Source: Anaerolineae bacterium
Lineage (GTDB): Bacteria; Chloroflexota; Anaerolineae; 4572-78; J111
Direction of reading: 5' to 3'
Assembly (NCBI GenBank): GCA_022071955.1
Contig: JAJVIM010000007.1
Coordinates: 62,001 to 126,000, forward strand
Length of the DNA stretch: 64,000 nt
Notes under the pieces: model-generated
Seen by the model: only the letters and a program-made list of their open reading frames with translations
The model's database searches: none
What the model was told of the DNA's origin: nothing
Translations under genes and position numbers: made by a program
Part shown: in pieces, positions 19,065-28,151 of the stretch
Position numbering within the stretch: the first letter of the stretch is position 1
Layout of the letters: each line of letters begins with the position of its first letter

Positions 19065-20249
19065 TTATTCTGCCACAGTGCTAATAAATGTGTTAAACCG
19101 CTGCCCGATTTTTTCCCAGCCGTATTGCGCCTCAACCACTTTCCGGCCATTTTGGCTTAACTGCCGGCGCAAGTGCGGGGCAGATAACAATTGCAGCACG
19201 GCGGCGGCAAAATTGGCCGGGGTGTCTGCCAGCAGCAGGTCTTGCCCGGGCACCACATCAAGCCCCTCAGCGCCTTTGCTGGTGGCCACAACGGGTGTTC
19301 CCAAAGCCAGCGACTCCAGCACTTTCAGGCGCGTTCCGCCCCCTAATCGCAGCGGCACTACATTCACCCAACTTTGAGAAATTTTGGGCCGAATATCATC
19401 CAAATAACCGGTAAATGTGAGGTTATCACATTTGGGCAGCTTTTCAACCGGAACCCCGGTCAATTTACCGGTAACAAAAAACTTTACATTGGGCCGGCTG
19501 GCCAGAATCAGCGGAAAAATCTCCTGCAAAAAATAGTTGACTGCATCAAAATTAGCGTTGTAGCTGAGCGCGCCGGAATAAATCAGGGTGTCGGGCTGCG
19601 GCTCGGCCTGGCCAGGCGTATTGAATACGGTATCTACGCCATTGGGGATAACCTCAACTGCCCGGCAAGTGGGCAGAATTTGCTGCAACCGGCGTCGTTC
19701 CGGCTCTGACACCACGGTGACCCCTTTAAACCCGGCCAGCATTTCCGACAGGTAGCCGGTTAATTTCCACCAGCGCAGCCGGGCAAAGAATTTTTTGAGG
19801 GGCCGGGTTTCCAAGACGTATTGTTCGTAGAGGGTGGTTAGTTCCAGCTCCTCCAAAATTTTGGCTGCGTGAGGCACCTGGCTGGCATAGGGCGCCATAT
19901 CAATTTGCGAAGCCACAACCGCATCAAAACGGGTATGGGTGCAAATCTGCGCAACGGTCGCCTGCATTTCTAAATTAAAAGTATCAACCACCGAGCGCGG
20001 TCGCTTTGAGAAGAAGCCAAGGAGGGCTTTGGCCCGGCCCGGCTGGAAGGGACGGTATTTTACAGGGTGAACCTGCTGGCAGTATGGTTGCAGCGCTTGC
20101 AGACAGGCCGGCTCAACCGTGTCTTCGGTAAATGAAACCAGCGTGACCGAATGCTCGCCGGCCAGGCTTTTGAGCAAATTGAATATTCTGATTTTTGAGC
20201 CATTATTGGGTGGATACGGGAACCACCGCGACAGAAACAGAATGTTCAA
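19065..20249 (-). CDS. GT4 glycosyltransferase (TIGR03087-like)
   Basis: 394 residues. I place the start at TTG 20249: it overlaps the TGA stop of the upstream GT2 gene as TTGA, a GAGGAG site lies 6 nt before it, and the protein then opens exactly on the family start (NILFLSRWFPYPPNNGSK). The 53 residues that a start at 20408 would add lie inside the upstream gene. C-terminal motifs are IYSGALSYNANFDAVNYF, FTGYLDDIRPKISQSW and VPLRLGGGTRLKVLESLALG. This cytoplasmic family uses nucleotide sugars to extend lipid-linked glycans. It is close in architecture to the proteins at 15442 and 61146. Confidence 0.85.
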   Translation of the reverse strand: MNILFLSRWFPYPPNNGSKIRIFNLLKSLAGEHSVTLVSFTEDTVEPACLQALQPYCQQVHPVKYRPFQPGRAKALLGFFSKRPRSVVDTFNLEMQATVAQICTHTRFDAVVASQIDMAPYASQVPHAAKILEELELTTLYEQYVLETRPLKKFFARLRWWKLTGYLSEMLAGFKGVTVVSEPERRRLQQILPTCRAVEVIPNGVDTVFNTPGQAEPQPDTLIYSGALSYNANFDAVNYFLQEIFPLILASRPNVKFFVTGKLTGVPVEKLPKCDNLTFTGYLDDIRPKISQSWVNVVPLRLGGGTRLKVLESLALGTPVVATSKGAEGLDVVPGQDLLLADTPANFAAAVLQLLSAPHLRRQLSQNGRKVVEAQYGWEKIGQRFNTFISTVAE

Positions 20250-21163
20250 GTGCCGCTCCTCGGCAAATTTACCCGGCCAAAATTTCCGCGCCAATAATCT
20301 AAAATCGCTTGCAGCATTGCCTGGCGTTGAGGCGCTTTGTGCCGCCACCTGGGTTTGATAGTCCAACTGGTCAGAGTTCGGCCATACTCCAAAAACGTAT
20401 TTAACCACGGGGTCAGGCCGGCGTGAGTCGCTTTTAAAAACAGCAACCGATTGCGGGTCATATAATAATGAACCGTGGGCGAGGCTTCTCTGGCCTGAAT
20501 GGAAATTTTATGCCAGATTTTGGCCGCCGGTACATGCATCACTTTGTGCCCGCTGCGAGCAGAACGCACACACCATTCGGTTTCCTCGTAATAGGCAAAA
20601 AAGCGGTCGTCCAACACGCCAATCCGGGCCACCACCGTCATTTTTATTAGCAGCGCACAACCGGTTACAAACTCAACCGGGCGGGGTAACTGGCCAAACT
20701 GCCCCTGGTCCGGTTCATTAAGGCCAATCATCCGGGTGAGGCCCTGCCGCCAATTGATGGCGCCCCCCGCCGACCAGATGGTTTGCGGGGCATCAAAATA
20801 ATAGATAGTTGGGCCAACAATGCCCACCGCGGGATCGGCTTCGGCGGCGGCAACCAGAACTTGCAAAAATTGGGGGTCTACTTCGGTATCGTTGTTTAGC
20901 AGCAGGGCGTAATCAAAGTTTTGCTGCCGGGCAAGAGTTAAACCCACATTGTTGCCGCCCACGTAACCCAGGTTTTCATCGGTTTGAATCAGCGTAATAT
21001 GGGGATATTCTTTTTGAATAACCGCCACCGAATCATCACTGGAATGGTTATCGACCACCATAATCTGAAAATTTGGGTAATCGATGTGGCACAGTGAGTG
21101 CAGGCAAGCCAGTGTGTCGTCGCGCCCATTCCAATTGAGGATGATGATCGCCACCGATTTCAT
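20246..21163 (-). CDS. GT2 glycosyltransferase (rhamnosyltransferase-like)
   Basis: 305 residues: SVAIIILNWNGRDDTLACL, MVVDNHSSDDSVAVI, ENLGYVGGNNVGL and LLLNNDTEVDPQFL, then YYEETEWCVRSARSGH. This is the WbbL/RfbF-type GT2 pattern, with the DXD-like NDTEVD and the E-E-x-E-W acceptor-side block. The start overlaps the flippase stop by 4 nt (ATGA), and its own stop overlaps the TTG start of the next GT4 gene. The four genes from 24029 to 19065 therefore form one translationally coupled string. Confidence 0.88.
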   Translation of the reverse strand: MKSVAIIILNWNGRDDTLACLHSLCHIDYPNFQIMVVDNHSSDDSVAVIQKEYPHITLIQTDENLGYVGGNNVGLTLARQQNFDYALLLNNDTEVDPQFLQVLVAAAEADPAVGIVGPTIYYFDAPQTIWSAGGAINWRQGLTRMIGLNEPDQGQFGQLPRPVEFVTGCALLIKMTVVARIGVLDDRFFAYYEETEWCVRSARSGHKVMHVPAAKIWHKISIQAREASPTVHYYMTRNRLLFLKATHAGLTPWLNTFLEYGRTLTSWTIKPRWRHKAPQRQAMLQAILDYWRGNFGRVNLPRSGT

Positions 21164-22701
21164 GTAGTTCCCCAGCCCAGTTTACTGCGCACCGTCGCAA
21201 AAATTGACCAAAGGAGTTCGATTTCCAGCGTATTGAAAGGTTTTAAGGCCAGCAACACAGCGCCGTAAACCACCGCACCAACAACAGTTAACACCAACAA
21301 TGGCAAATGGATAAACATAAAAACCACAATCGCCATTACCCCGGCCGCAATTGCCGGTTTTACGAGCGTATTGGTTATATCCGTGAGCGGAAATTCCGAG
21401 TGGAGGACGGAATAGAACAGAATCAGAGCCACGGCTTCGGTAATTACGGTAGCCACGGCCGCGCCAACATACCCCCAAATTGGGATGGCAATCAGGTTAG
21501 TTACCAGATTAATGATCGCGGCGGTGGTGTATACCTGGGCAGCTTTCTTTTCTTTATCGGTGGCGGTGGTTACGCTGCCACACAACGAACTCAGGTTGAG
21601 CAGCGGCAAAGCCCAAATGAGAATGGCCAAAACAGTAGCGGAATTCACAAATTCATCGGTATATAAAAAGGTGATGATCGGCCGGGCCAACACCGAGGTT
21701 CCCAATGCAATTGGCAGCGAAAACATCCACAATATTTTAAAGGAGGCGTTAAAGGTTTTGCCAACCCGGGCGCTCGATACGCCGTAATATCTTGACATTT
21801 GAGGCGTCAGCGTGGTGAGCAGCGCGCCCCGGATAAACAGCAATTTGAACACCAGATTATAGGCCGCCTTGTACCAGCCAACTTCGTGCGGCGAACGCCA
21901 TAACGAGAGCAGCACCGTATCCAAATCTGTGGCCGCTACCAGCGTAAAGGTAATCAAGGCAAAGGGCAGGCTGTGCTTTATAATGGATGCCCAAATGCCG
22001 GGCGTAATCTTAAATTTCAAAGTCGCCAGGTTTAGCCGTTTAATATAGCGGACCCCAAATAAGGCCGACACGGGGACAGCAATATACGTGGCCACAATTA
22101 ATCCGTGAAAAGAGATACCGCCAACCAGCACCAGGGTGCCAAAAACAACAAACCCTAACTGGCCAATGATGGTCATAATAGAAATGTAATCGATGCGTTC
22201 TTTGCCGCTCAGCACAATTTCTACCGGGCCGGAAAACGCGTAAAAGAAAAAGCCAATGCAGACCAAAAATATTCCAAACACCATTTGCAGGTTGTAACCG
22301 GCAATGTAATGTGCGCTCAAGGTGATGAGCGTAGTAGCCACCACCGCCAGCATTAAACGCAAAATGACCAGATTCCAAAAAAGGTCATCGGCTTTGTGGC
22401 GACCTCTGGCAATTTCCCGGGTGGCGTATTGGGTCATCCCCAGGTCACCAATAATGGAGAAAATGCCGGCGTAAGCCAGTGCCGCGCTATAAAAACCAAA
22501 TCGCTCATCGCCAAGCTGGCGAACCACGTACACATTAAAAATAAAGCTCAATATCTTAATAATAGTATCAGCGCCCAAAAAGAACGATGAGTTTCTTAAC
22601 AGAATATTGGCAGCTTCATGGCCGCTCTCCAGAATCGGCTCCGTTGACGAGGCTGGGATTGGGGATGCAATCTCGTTGTTTTCTGGAATAATTCTGTTCA
22701 T
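21160..22701 (-). CDS. Wzx-type flippase (polysaccharide transporter, MOP superfamily)
   Basis: 513 residues with about 14 membrane helices. The family start is visible (NILLRNSSFFLGADTIIKI, then RQLGDERFGFYSAALAYA), with further hallmarks GDLGMTQYATREIARGRH and GWYKAAYNLVFKLLF. Such proteins move undecaprenyl-diphosphate-linked repeat units across the membrane before polymerisation. Its ATG shares its A with the TAA stop of the upstream GT4 gene, and its stop overlaps the next GT2 start, so it is tightly coupled with both. Together with the Wzy-like protein at 17560 and the Wzz/BY-kinase at 26187 it indicates a Wzx/Wzy-dependent pathway. Confidence 0.9.
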   Translation of the reverse strand: MNRIIPENNEIASPIPASSTEPILESGHEAANILLRNSSFFLGADTIIKILSFIFNVYVVRQLGDERFGFYSAALAYAGIFSIIGDLGMTQYATREIARGRHKADDLFWNLVILRLMLAVVATTLITLSAHYIAGYNLQMVFGIFLVCIGFFFYAFSGPVEIVLSGKERIDYISIMTIIGQLGFVVFGTLVLVGGISFHGLIVATYIAVPVSALFGVRYIKRLNLATLKFKITPGIWASIIKHSLPFALITFTLVAATDLDTVLLSLWRSPHEVGWYKAAYNLVFKLLFIRGALLTTLTPQMSRYYGVSSARVGKTFNASFKILWMFSLPIALGTSVLARPIITFLYTDEFVNSATVLAILIWALPLLNLSSLCGSVTTATDKEKKAAQVYTTAAIINLVTNLIAIPIWGYVGAAVATVITEAVALILFYSVLHSEFPLTDITNTLVKPAIAAGVMAIVVFMFIHLPLLVLTVVGAVVYGAVLLALKPFNTLEIELLWSIFATVRSKLGWGTT

Positions 22702-24029
22702 TAAGCCAAAACCGATCCATAAAGTTGCAGTAACTGATTCATTTCTTCCTCAAGCAAATAGGGTGCAACAATGTTTTGTTTAAATTCGAGCAGTTTTTGT
22801 GGCTGTTCGCAAAGGAAGCGAAGTTGGTCTGCCAGTTCATCAGAGCTGCCGGGCGTAAATAACAGCCCGGTTTTTTCATGTTCAACCAGTTCGGCCATCC
22901 CCCCCAGGTTAGAAGCGATCACCGGCGTTTGATGAGCAAATGCTTCTAAAATAACATTGGGGCTGTTTTCATACCAGGTTGACGGGACAACCAGTACATC
23001 GATGTTTTTGAAAACCTCCGAAATTTCTGTCTGGTCAAATTTGGCCCGAAACCTGATTTTTTCCGGGTCAGTTGCCGGCAAAGACTTGAAGAAATCAGGA
23101 AACTGGTACACATCGCCGTACAGGGTCAGGCGAGCAGGATACGAATTACCCAATTTTTTGAACGCTTCCAACAACACCAGCACACCTTTATGCCGAGCTA
23201 TCTGGCCAATATACCCCACTCTCAGTGCGCCGGAAGGTATCTCCGAAGGATTCACCGGAGAAATGTGCCGAACGCCCTGCCTCAAAAAAAACATCTGCTT
23301 TGCCGAGTATCCCCGCGTCAGGTACATATTTTTCAAGAACTTTGAGGGGCAAATGGCCACATCCACATCGCCTAAAGATTTGCGCAGCACTTCTCCCCTT
23401 TCTTCAATTTTTGAAACATATTCGGCAACATATGGGCTGTATTGAGCCAACTGCCAGGTTGTATTAACCAGGTCTGGCAATTTTTGAGCCGGTATTCGAT
23501 AGCGGCGCTTCTCCTCAAACTTGCAGCGCACGCAATCGAGCGGCGTATTGCCGGCGCACACCTGGCCGGTGGTCCGTAACAGGGTGTGGCGCGGGCACAA
23601 AAACCAAAAATCGGTCAGGGTGGTAACCACCGGAATATCCAGATTTTTGGCCGCGCCAATCACCGCCGAAGTCATCAGGTAACCGCTAAACAGGTGCAAT
23701 AAATCCGGCTGCTCTTCTGCTAAAAACTGAGCAAAATGCTCGCCAATCCAGGGGTTGGCAAACTCCCAGCGAACAGGATCGGGTGCGTTGGCCAGGTTTA
23801 AATACAGGCGGCGGACCCAAACTGATCTGAAAGTTTCATCGACCCATCGTAGCCTATCGGTTTGCGTATCGGTAATAGACTCAATACAAACCACCTTAAC
23901 CGTATGTCCCCGGGCTTGCAGCCATAGCGCGGTACGATGAGCGCGCCATTCTGACCCGCCGATGAAGTTTGGAGGAAAGTGGTGGATGGCAATAATTATT
24001 TTTGCCGGCGTGTTGGCGGGGGTTACCAT
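22701..24029 (-). CDS. GT4 glycosyltransferase with Cys-rich insertion
   Basis: 442 residues. The N-terminal Rossmann domain begins IIIAIHHFPPNFIGGSEWRA. The second carries VGYIGQIARHKGVLVLLEAF and VLVVPSTWYENSPNVILEAF, the E-x7-E region that binds the donor. Between them is a Cys-rich stretch, CPRHTLLRTTGQVC and then CVRCKFEEK, seen in a branch of GT4 proteins and likely to bind a metal. The gene follows a 126-bp spacer after the asparagine-synthase-like gene and may begin a sub-operon, though I see no convincing promoter there. Donor and linkage are unknown. Confidence 0.85.
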   Translation of the reverse strand: MVTPANTPAKIIIAIHHFPPNFIGGSEWRAHRTALWLQARGHTVKVVCIESITDTQTDRLRWVDETFRSVWVRRLYLNLANAPDPVRWEFANPWIGEHFAQFLAEEQPDLLHLFSGYLMTSAVIGAAKNLDIPVVTTLTDFWFLCPRHTLLRTTGQVCAGNTPLDCVRCKFEEKRRYRIPAQKLPDLVNTTWQLAQYSPYVAEYVSKIEERGEVLRKSLGDVDVAICPSKFLKNMYLTRGYSAKQMFFLRQGVRHISPVNPSEIPSGALRVGYIGQIARHKGVLVLLEAFKKLGNSYPARLTLYGDVYQFPDFFKSLPATDPEKIRFRAKFDQTEISEVFKNIDVLVVPSTWYENSPNVILEAFAHQTPVIASNLGGMAELVEHEKTGLLFTPGSSDELADQLRFLCEQPQKLLEFKQNIVAPYLLEEEMNQLLQLYGSVLA

Positions 24030-24155
24030 AATCTTGTGCTGTTACCAATCTCTGTTAAAGCATAAACTTTACTCAGCCAATTATTGAATAAAATCAAAAC
24101 ATAAAAACGTGTGTCCTGCAATCTACACCCGGTGCTGCACTCGTAAAAAACTGTT

Positions 24156-26015
24156 TTATTCATCCAAAAAACGTCGTAACAATAATTCATAGGTCATTAG
24201 CGGGGCGAGCTTGCCAATAGTGTGCATCTCCAAACCAGTCTGATGCCGCCGCCAGAGCGAGCGGACGCCATCCGGATTAAAGAGCCCGCGTTGCAGGGTG
24301 CGCTCGCTTAACAACAAATCTTCGCCCCAACCACCCAATTCGTGACGCAGCCAATTTTCGTAGTCGGCATAGAGGGTGTGATATTTGGGGAAAATTGGGG
24401 TAATGTGCCGATTGACAAAGTTTTTGCCCTTCTGAGTCACCTTTGCCCGCAACAGCGCGGCTTGCCCACTGGTAATTGGCAGATCATCTTTGTCATACGG
24501 AATTGGCGCCAACCGGGGCATCATTTTGAGAATCGCCGCACGGCGAAGGCGGCGCTGGGCAAGCATTTCTGGCGGCAGGGCATAAACAAACTCAGCATAA
24601 TCATATTCCAGAAACGGAAACCGCTGCTCTAAAAACGCCCGCTGAAAAACCACATAATTCATAAACAGGCGGCGATCAGAATTGTTAACCGCAAACTCGA
24701 TGGCGCGCTGATAGGGCGACAGATGAGAGTACGCGGCTAATTCCTGCTGTAGCGAGCAGAAGGCCCGGCCCCGCAACTGACCGGCCAAATTGGGATGATA
24801 AATCGTTGCCTCTTCTGCTTCTGTAAGCGATGGCCAGGTAGTTTCTTGGTTGAGCAGGGCAAAAAGGCGTGTTTCAAAGGCCGGGTTATCCTCGGCAAAC
24901 CACAACGCCGAGTCTTGCCAATCCACGGCGGTAACTCCGCCGGCAAAGCCGGTAAGGTTCACATCCATTAATTGGCGCGACTCGCCGCCAATGCTAATCC
25001 CGTGAGAATGAATCCAACTGTGTTCACCTTCGGTCAGGGCCAGATGCAATGGGGCAAACTCTTGCACCCAACGGCCATCGTTAAAGGCGAAGTAATGGTG
25101 GTTGGTGGCCATAATTTTGGCAATTCGCCGGGCATAAACAACATCCCTGCTCTGCGGATGGCCATACGTAACGGTAGTCACCGGCCCCAGATTTGGATTG
25201 ATCAGGCCCAATATTACCCGCGAGTCAACTCCGGCGCTCAAATAAACACCCAACCGGTAATTGCCCTGGCACAACCGGTCAACGGCGGCTTTCAGGCGGC
25301 GGCTGGCTTCGACAACAGCCTCGTTAAAGGTGAGGCTGGCAGGTAAAGTGGGAATTTGTGAAATATCCCAATATTTTTCTATTTGGAGATGACGTTTTTC
25401 CGGGGTGTAGCTTAAGATTGAAGCGTTGGGTAAAAGCTGAAGGTTTTCAAAAAAGGTGCGTTGTTCCAGCAGAAATTGAAATCGCAAATACTGCGCCAGT
25501 GCCGTAAGATCTAATTTTTTTGGAAACGAGCTGTCACAAAAAATGGCCTTCATTTCAGGGCCAAATACCAGCCGGCCCTCAACCAGGCCATAATACACGG
25601 GATATGTTCCAAACCGGTCGTTGGTAATAATGAGTTGCTGCTGCGCGTTATCCCAAATGGCAATTGCAAATACGCCCTTCAGGTAGCGCACAAACGTAGC
25701 ACCGAGCTTTTTGTACAGCTTTAGAACAAACTGCTCATCCGGCAACTCTGGCGGAGCAAACTGGTGCAGCGCCTGCTTATTGTAAATTTCACCGGCCATC
25801 ACCAACGCCGCGGTACCGGATTCGTCCCACACCGGTTGAGGCAGCGAGTTGAAAAGGCCAATACCAACCCGGCCTAACCCCACCCCTCTCGATTGGTCAC
25901 AATGGGTTTCAACCTGATGCCAGTCAAAATGAGCCAGCACGCCCTGCATTTTGGTTAGAAGCGCATCCAGTTCAACCCGGCTATTATTTTCAACGACACC
26001 AAAGATTCCGCTCAT
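24156..26015 (-). CDS. Asparagine synthase-like protein lacking the glutaminase nucleophile
   Basis: 619 residues with the AsnB layout: an N-terminal class II glutamine amidotransferase domain (about 1-190) and a C-terminal ATP-pyrophosphatase-type synthetase domain (about 230-600). The start reads MSGIFG, so the catalytic Cys2 of the family is Ser, and glutamine hydrolysis at that site is not expected. The PP-loop is LSAGVDSR (residues 259-266) rather than SGGLDS, and the later acidic GADE-type motif looks degraded (TGFAGGVTAV). AsnB relatives often lie in exopolysaccharide loci, where their role is poorly defined. It may use ammonia, adenylate another carboxyl group, or be regulatory. The alternative that it still makes asparagine seems less likely. 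Confidence 0.75.
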   Translation of the reverse strand: MSGIFGVVENNSRVELDALLTKMQGVLAHFDWHQVETHCDQSRGVGLGRVGIGLFNSLPQPVWDESGTAALVMAGEIYNKQALHQFAPPELPDEQFVLKLYKKLGATFVRYLKGVFAIAIWDNAQQQLIITNDRFGTYPVYYGLVEGRLVFGPEMKAIFCDSSFPKKLDLTALAQYLRFQFLLEQRTFFENLQLLPNASILSYTPEKRHLQIEKYWDISQIPTLPASLTFNEAVVEASRRLKAAVDRLCQGNYRLGVYLSAGVDSRVILGLINPNLGPVTTVTYGHPQSRDVVYARRIAKIMATNHHYFAFNDGRWVQEFAPLHLALTEGEHSWIHSHGISIGGESRQLMDVNLTGFAGGVTAVDWQDSALWFAEDNPAFETRLFALLNQETTWPSLTEAEEATIYHPNLAGQLRGRAFCSLQQELAAYSHLSPYQRAIEFAVNNSDRRLFMNYVVFQRAFLEQRFPFLEYDYAEFVYALPPEMLAQRRLRRAAILKMMPRLAPIPYDKDDLPITSGQAALLRAKVTQKGKNFVNRHITPIFPKYHTLYADYENWLRHELGGWGEDLLLSERTLQRGLFNPDGVRSLWRRHQTGLEMHTIGKLAPLMTYELLLRRFLDE

Positions 26016-26186
26016 TTCTGGTAACTATTCCAAGTTGAAGATCGGTTAGAGATAGGGATGGGCAAATATTGGTTAGAAGTAAGGTAGGCCCAGAAAATCA
26101 GGTTGTTAAACTGCCTCAAAAAACGGCATTGATAGATTAATTTAAAAAAAGTCGCTCCCCAGTAAATGGCGATTAATGTGCCCGGA

Positions 26187-28124
26187 TTATACCTGGCGCG
26201 ATAGTTTGCCAAAACTGGGTTTGCTGTCTCCATCGCGATTTTCCGCAGTTGGTGCTGGCGTTGCAGATATTTCTGTTTCACCTTTTTGTTGAGTTTGAAC
26301 AAAAATATCAAGAGCGGCTTTATCAATCTGCCAGCGACGACCTTTTTTGGTAGCGATAATCCGGCCCTCTTCACACCAGCGGCGGGCGGTATCAACGCTA
26401 ACACCTAATTGGGCCGCCGCTTCATCCAAATTGAGAAATGCCGAGTTGGCAGATTGCTTTTGGCCAAAAAGTTTGGCAAAAAATGACGAGTTAGCCGTAA
26501 CCGGGCTACCCGGCGCATTCCCGCCGCGATAACCATAGCCATAGTTGCTATAATACGCCGACGCTAATTTGGTCCGGTTGACCACAATCCCAAGCAAGTT
26601 GTTGTTTTGCTTGGTTTTAAAGTAATCGACTACTTTCTTAATGTTTTTCTTACGGGTACGGCCGTCACTGACCACCAACAGCACCGCATCGACGGCGTTA
26701 GCTGCTGCTCGGGTATCAACCACTTCCAAAATGGGGGCAGAATCGATAATAACCAGATCGGCCTGACTTTTTAAGATATTCAGTACCGTTTTAAATTTGG
26801 GCGAATTCAACAACGCGCCCGGGTCCAACGGGGGTTTGCCCGCCGGTAAAAGCCAAAGGTTGTCATAATTTGTGGACTTAAGCGCTTTTTGCAGTGTGGC
26901 TTCAACAGCCGACTCCGGCGCGGCCAGCACATCTGTCAACCCAAAAATATTGGGGTGGTCAAAAATTTCGTGCGCCGTTGGCATACGCAAATCGGCATCT
27001 ATCAAAATTACCGTGGTTCCGGCTGCAACGGTCGGCGAAGCCTGATCGGTGGCTGATGAGGCTGTGGTCGCCGCCAGGTTGGAGGCCAGGAATGATTTAC
27101 CCTCGCCGGGTAAAGAGCTGGTGACCAGCAAAGTAGAAAACGATTGTTCTTCTGCGGCCAGGTAGATGTTGCTGCGCAGAGTGCGCAACATATCAGCCTC
27201 CTGCGACCAAAGCTTGTCGTGGGTCACCAATTTGGTTTCATTTCGCCCCAACGCAGCGATATTGCCCAAAATCGGCAACCCGTACATTTTTTCAGTTCTT
27301 TCGTTGCGCCAAATTAAGGTGTCATCAGCAAATTCAAGCACGGTAATGGCCAATAAAGCCAGCACCAAACCCGCCAGAGCGGCGATAATAACATTATTCT
27401 TAATATTCGGAGAGATCGGCACGACTGGTTCCACGGCGGGCTCAAAAACCGATAACAGGTTCAAAGCGTTTTCAGACAGGTTCGACAAAAACTGGGTATA
27501 ATTGCTTTGGTAATCGCGTTTAATTTGTTCCAGTTCTCTAAGATTGGACTGCGCATCGGCAATTTCTACCGCCGACGTTAAAGCAGGAAGTTTATCTTCC
27601 ACCGCTTTAATTTTTGCATCGGTGTTTTCAATTTTTGTTTGCAGGTCCTGCAATTGTGACCGCACAAACTTTTCCCGTTCCTGGCGCCCCAGAGCACCCG
27701 TCGGGCTTTGTCGAATCAATTCGTCGGCCAGGGTATTGGCAATAAGCTGGGCGCGCTGAGGATTAACATCCAGTACATAGATTTCCAGCAACTGCGCCTG
27801 CGGAATGATTTTAGTACTGATCATTTGGGCCAATTGTTCGGGTGAAATATCCAGCCCCAACCGTTCAATCACGGCTCTGCCAATGGGATCACGCGTGGCC
27901 AATTCGGCATAAACCTCGGCCAGGGTGCCGATGTTGCCCAGGTTTTGAACATCCGGGTTGGGGTTTTCAATAATATTGCTCCCCACGGTGAGTGTAACCC
28001 GCGCCGAGTAGATTTTGGGTAATTGCTGACTGTAAAGATATGCAGCCGCGGCAGAAAGCACCACACTGATCAACAATAACCACCACCAGCGCAAACAAAT
28101 TCGCAAATATTGTACTAGGGTCAT
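26187..28124 (-). CDS. Wzz/BY-kinase (polysaccharide co-polymerase tyrosine autokinase) fused to an excisionase-type HTH
   Basis: 645 residues. A Wzz domain lies between two membrane helices (about 14-32 and 243-265), with a coiled coil near 150-215. The cytoplasmic BY-kinase follows: Walker A SLPGEGKSF (337-345), Walker A' VILIDADLR (372-380) and Walker B DLVIIDSAP. A Tyr cluster YYSNYGYGY at 524-532 is the expected autophosphorylation tail. Instead of ending there, the protein continues into a MerR/excisionase-type HTH (about 563-610: LNLDEAAAQLGVSVDTARR, KGRRWQIDKAALD), then a polar tail. The kinase regulates chain length and export of the polysaccharide. The DNA-binding appendix is unusual for the family. 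The frame is continuous with no sign of a sequencing fusion. Confidence 0.9.
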   Translation of the reverse strand: MTLVQYLRICLRWWWLLLISVVLSAAAAYLYSQQLPKIYSARVTLTVGSNIIENPNPDVQNLGNIGTLAEVYAELATRDPIGRAVIERLGLDISPEQLAQMISTKIIPQAQLLEIYVLDVNPQRAQLIANTLADELIRQSPTGALGRQEREKFVRSQLQDLQTKIENTDAKIKAVEDKLPALTSAVEIADAQSNLRELEQIKRDYQSNYTQFLSNLSENALNLLSVFEPAVEPVVPISPNIKNNVIIAALAGLVLALLAITVLEFADDTLIWRNERTEKMYGLPILGNIAALGRNETKLVTHDKLWSQEADMLRTLRSNIYLAAEEQSFSTLLVTSSLPGEGKSFLASNLAATTASSATDQASPTVAAGTTVILIDADLRMPTAHEIFDHPNIFGLTDVLAAPESAVEATLQKALKSTNYDNLWLLPAGKPPLDPGALLNSPKFKTVLNILKSQADLVIIDSAPILEVVDTRAAANAVDAVLLVVSDGRTRKKNIKKVVDYFKTKQNNNLLGIVVNRTKLASAYYSNYGYGYRGGNAPGSPVTANSSFFAKLFGQKQSANSAFLNLDEAAAQLGVSVDTARRWCEEGRIIATKKGRRWQIDKAALDIFVQTQQKGETEISATPAPTAENRDGDSKPSFGKLSRQV

Positions 28125-28151
28125 AATCTTCTTTGTCCTTTACAGCCCTGT

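Noticed and set aside
26012..26404. Open frame of 130 codons on the minus strand
   Set aside because: Most of it overlaps the BY-kinase gene in another frame. The remaining 170 bp has no ribosome site or recognisable motif.
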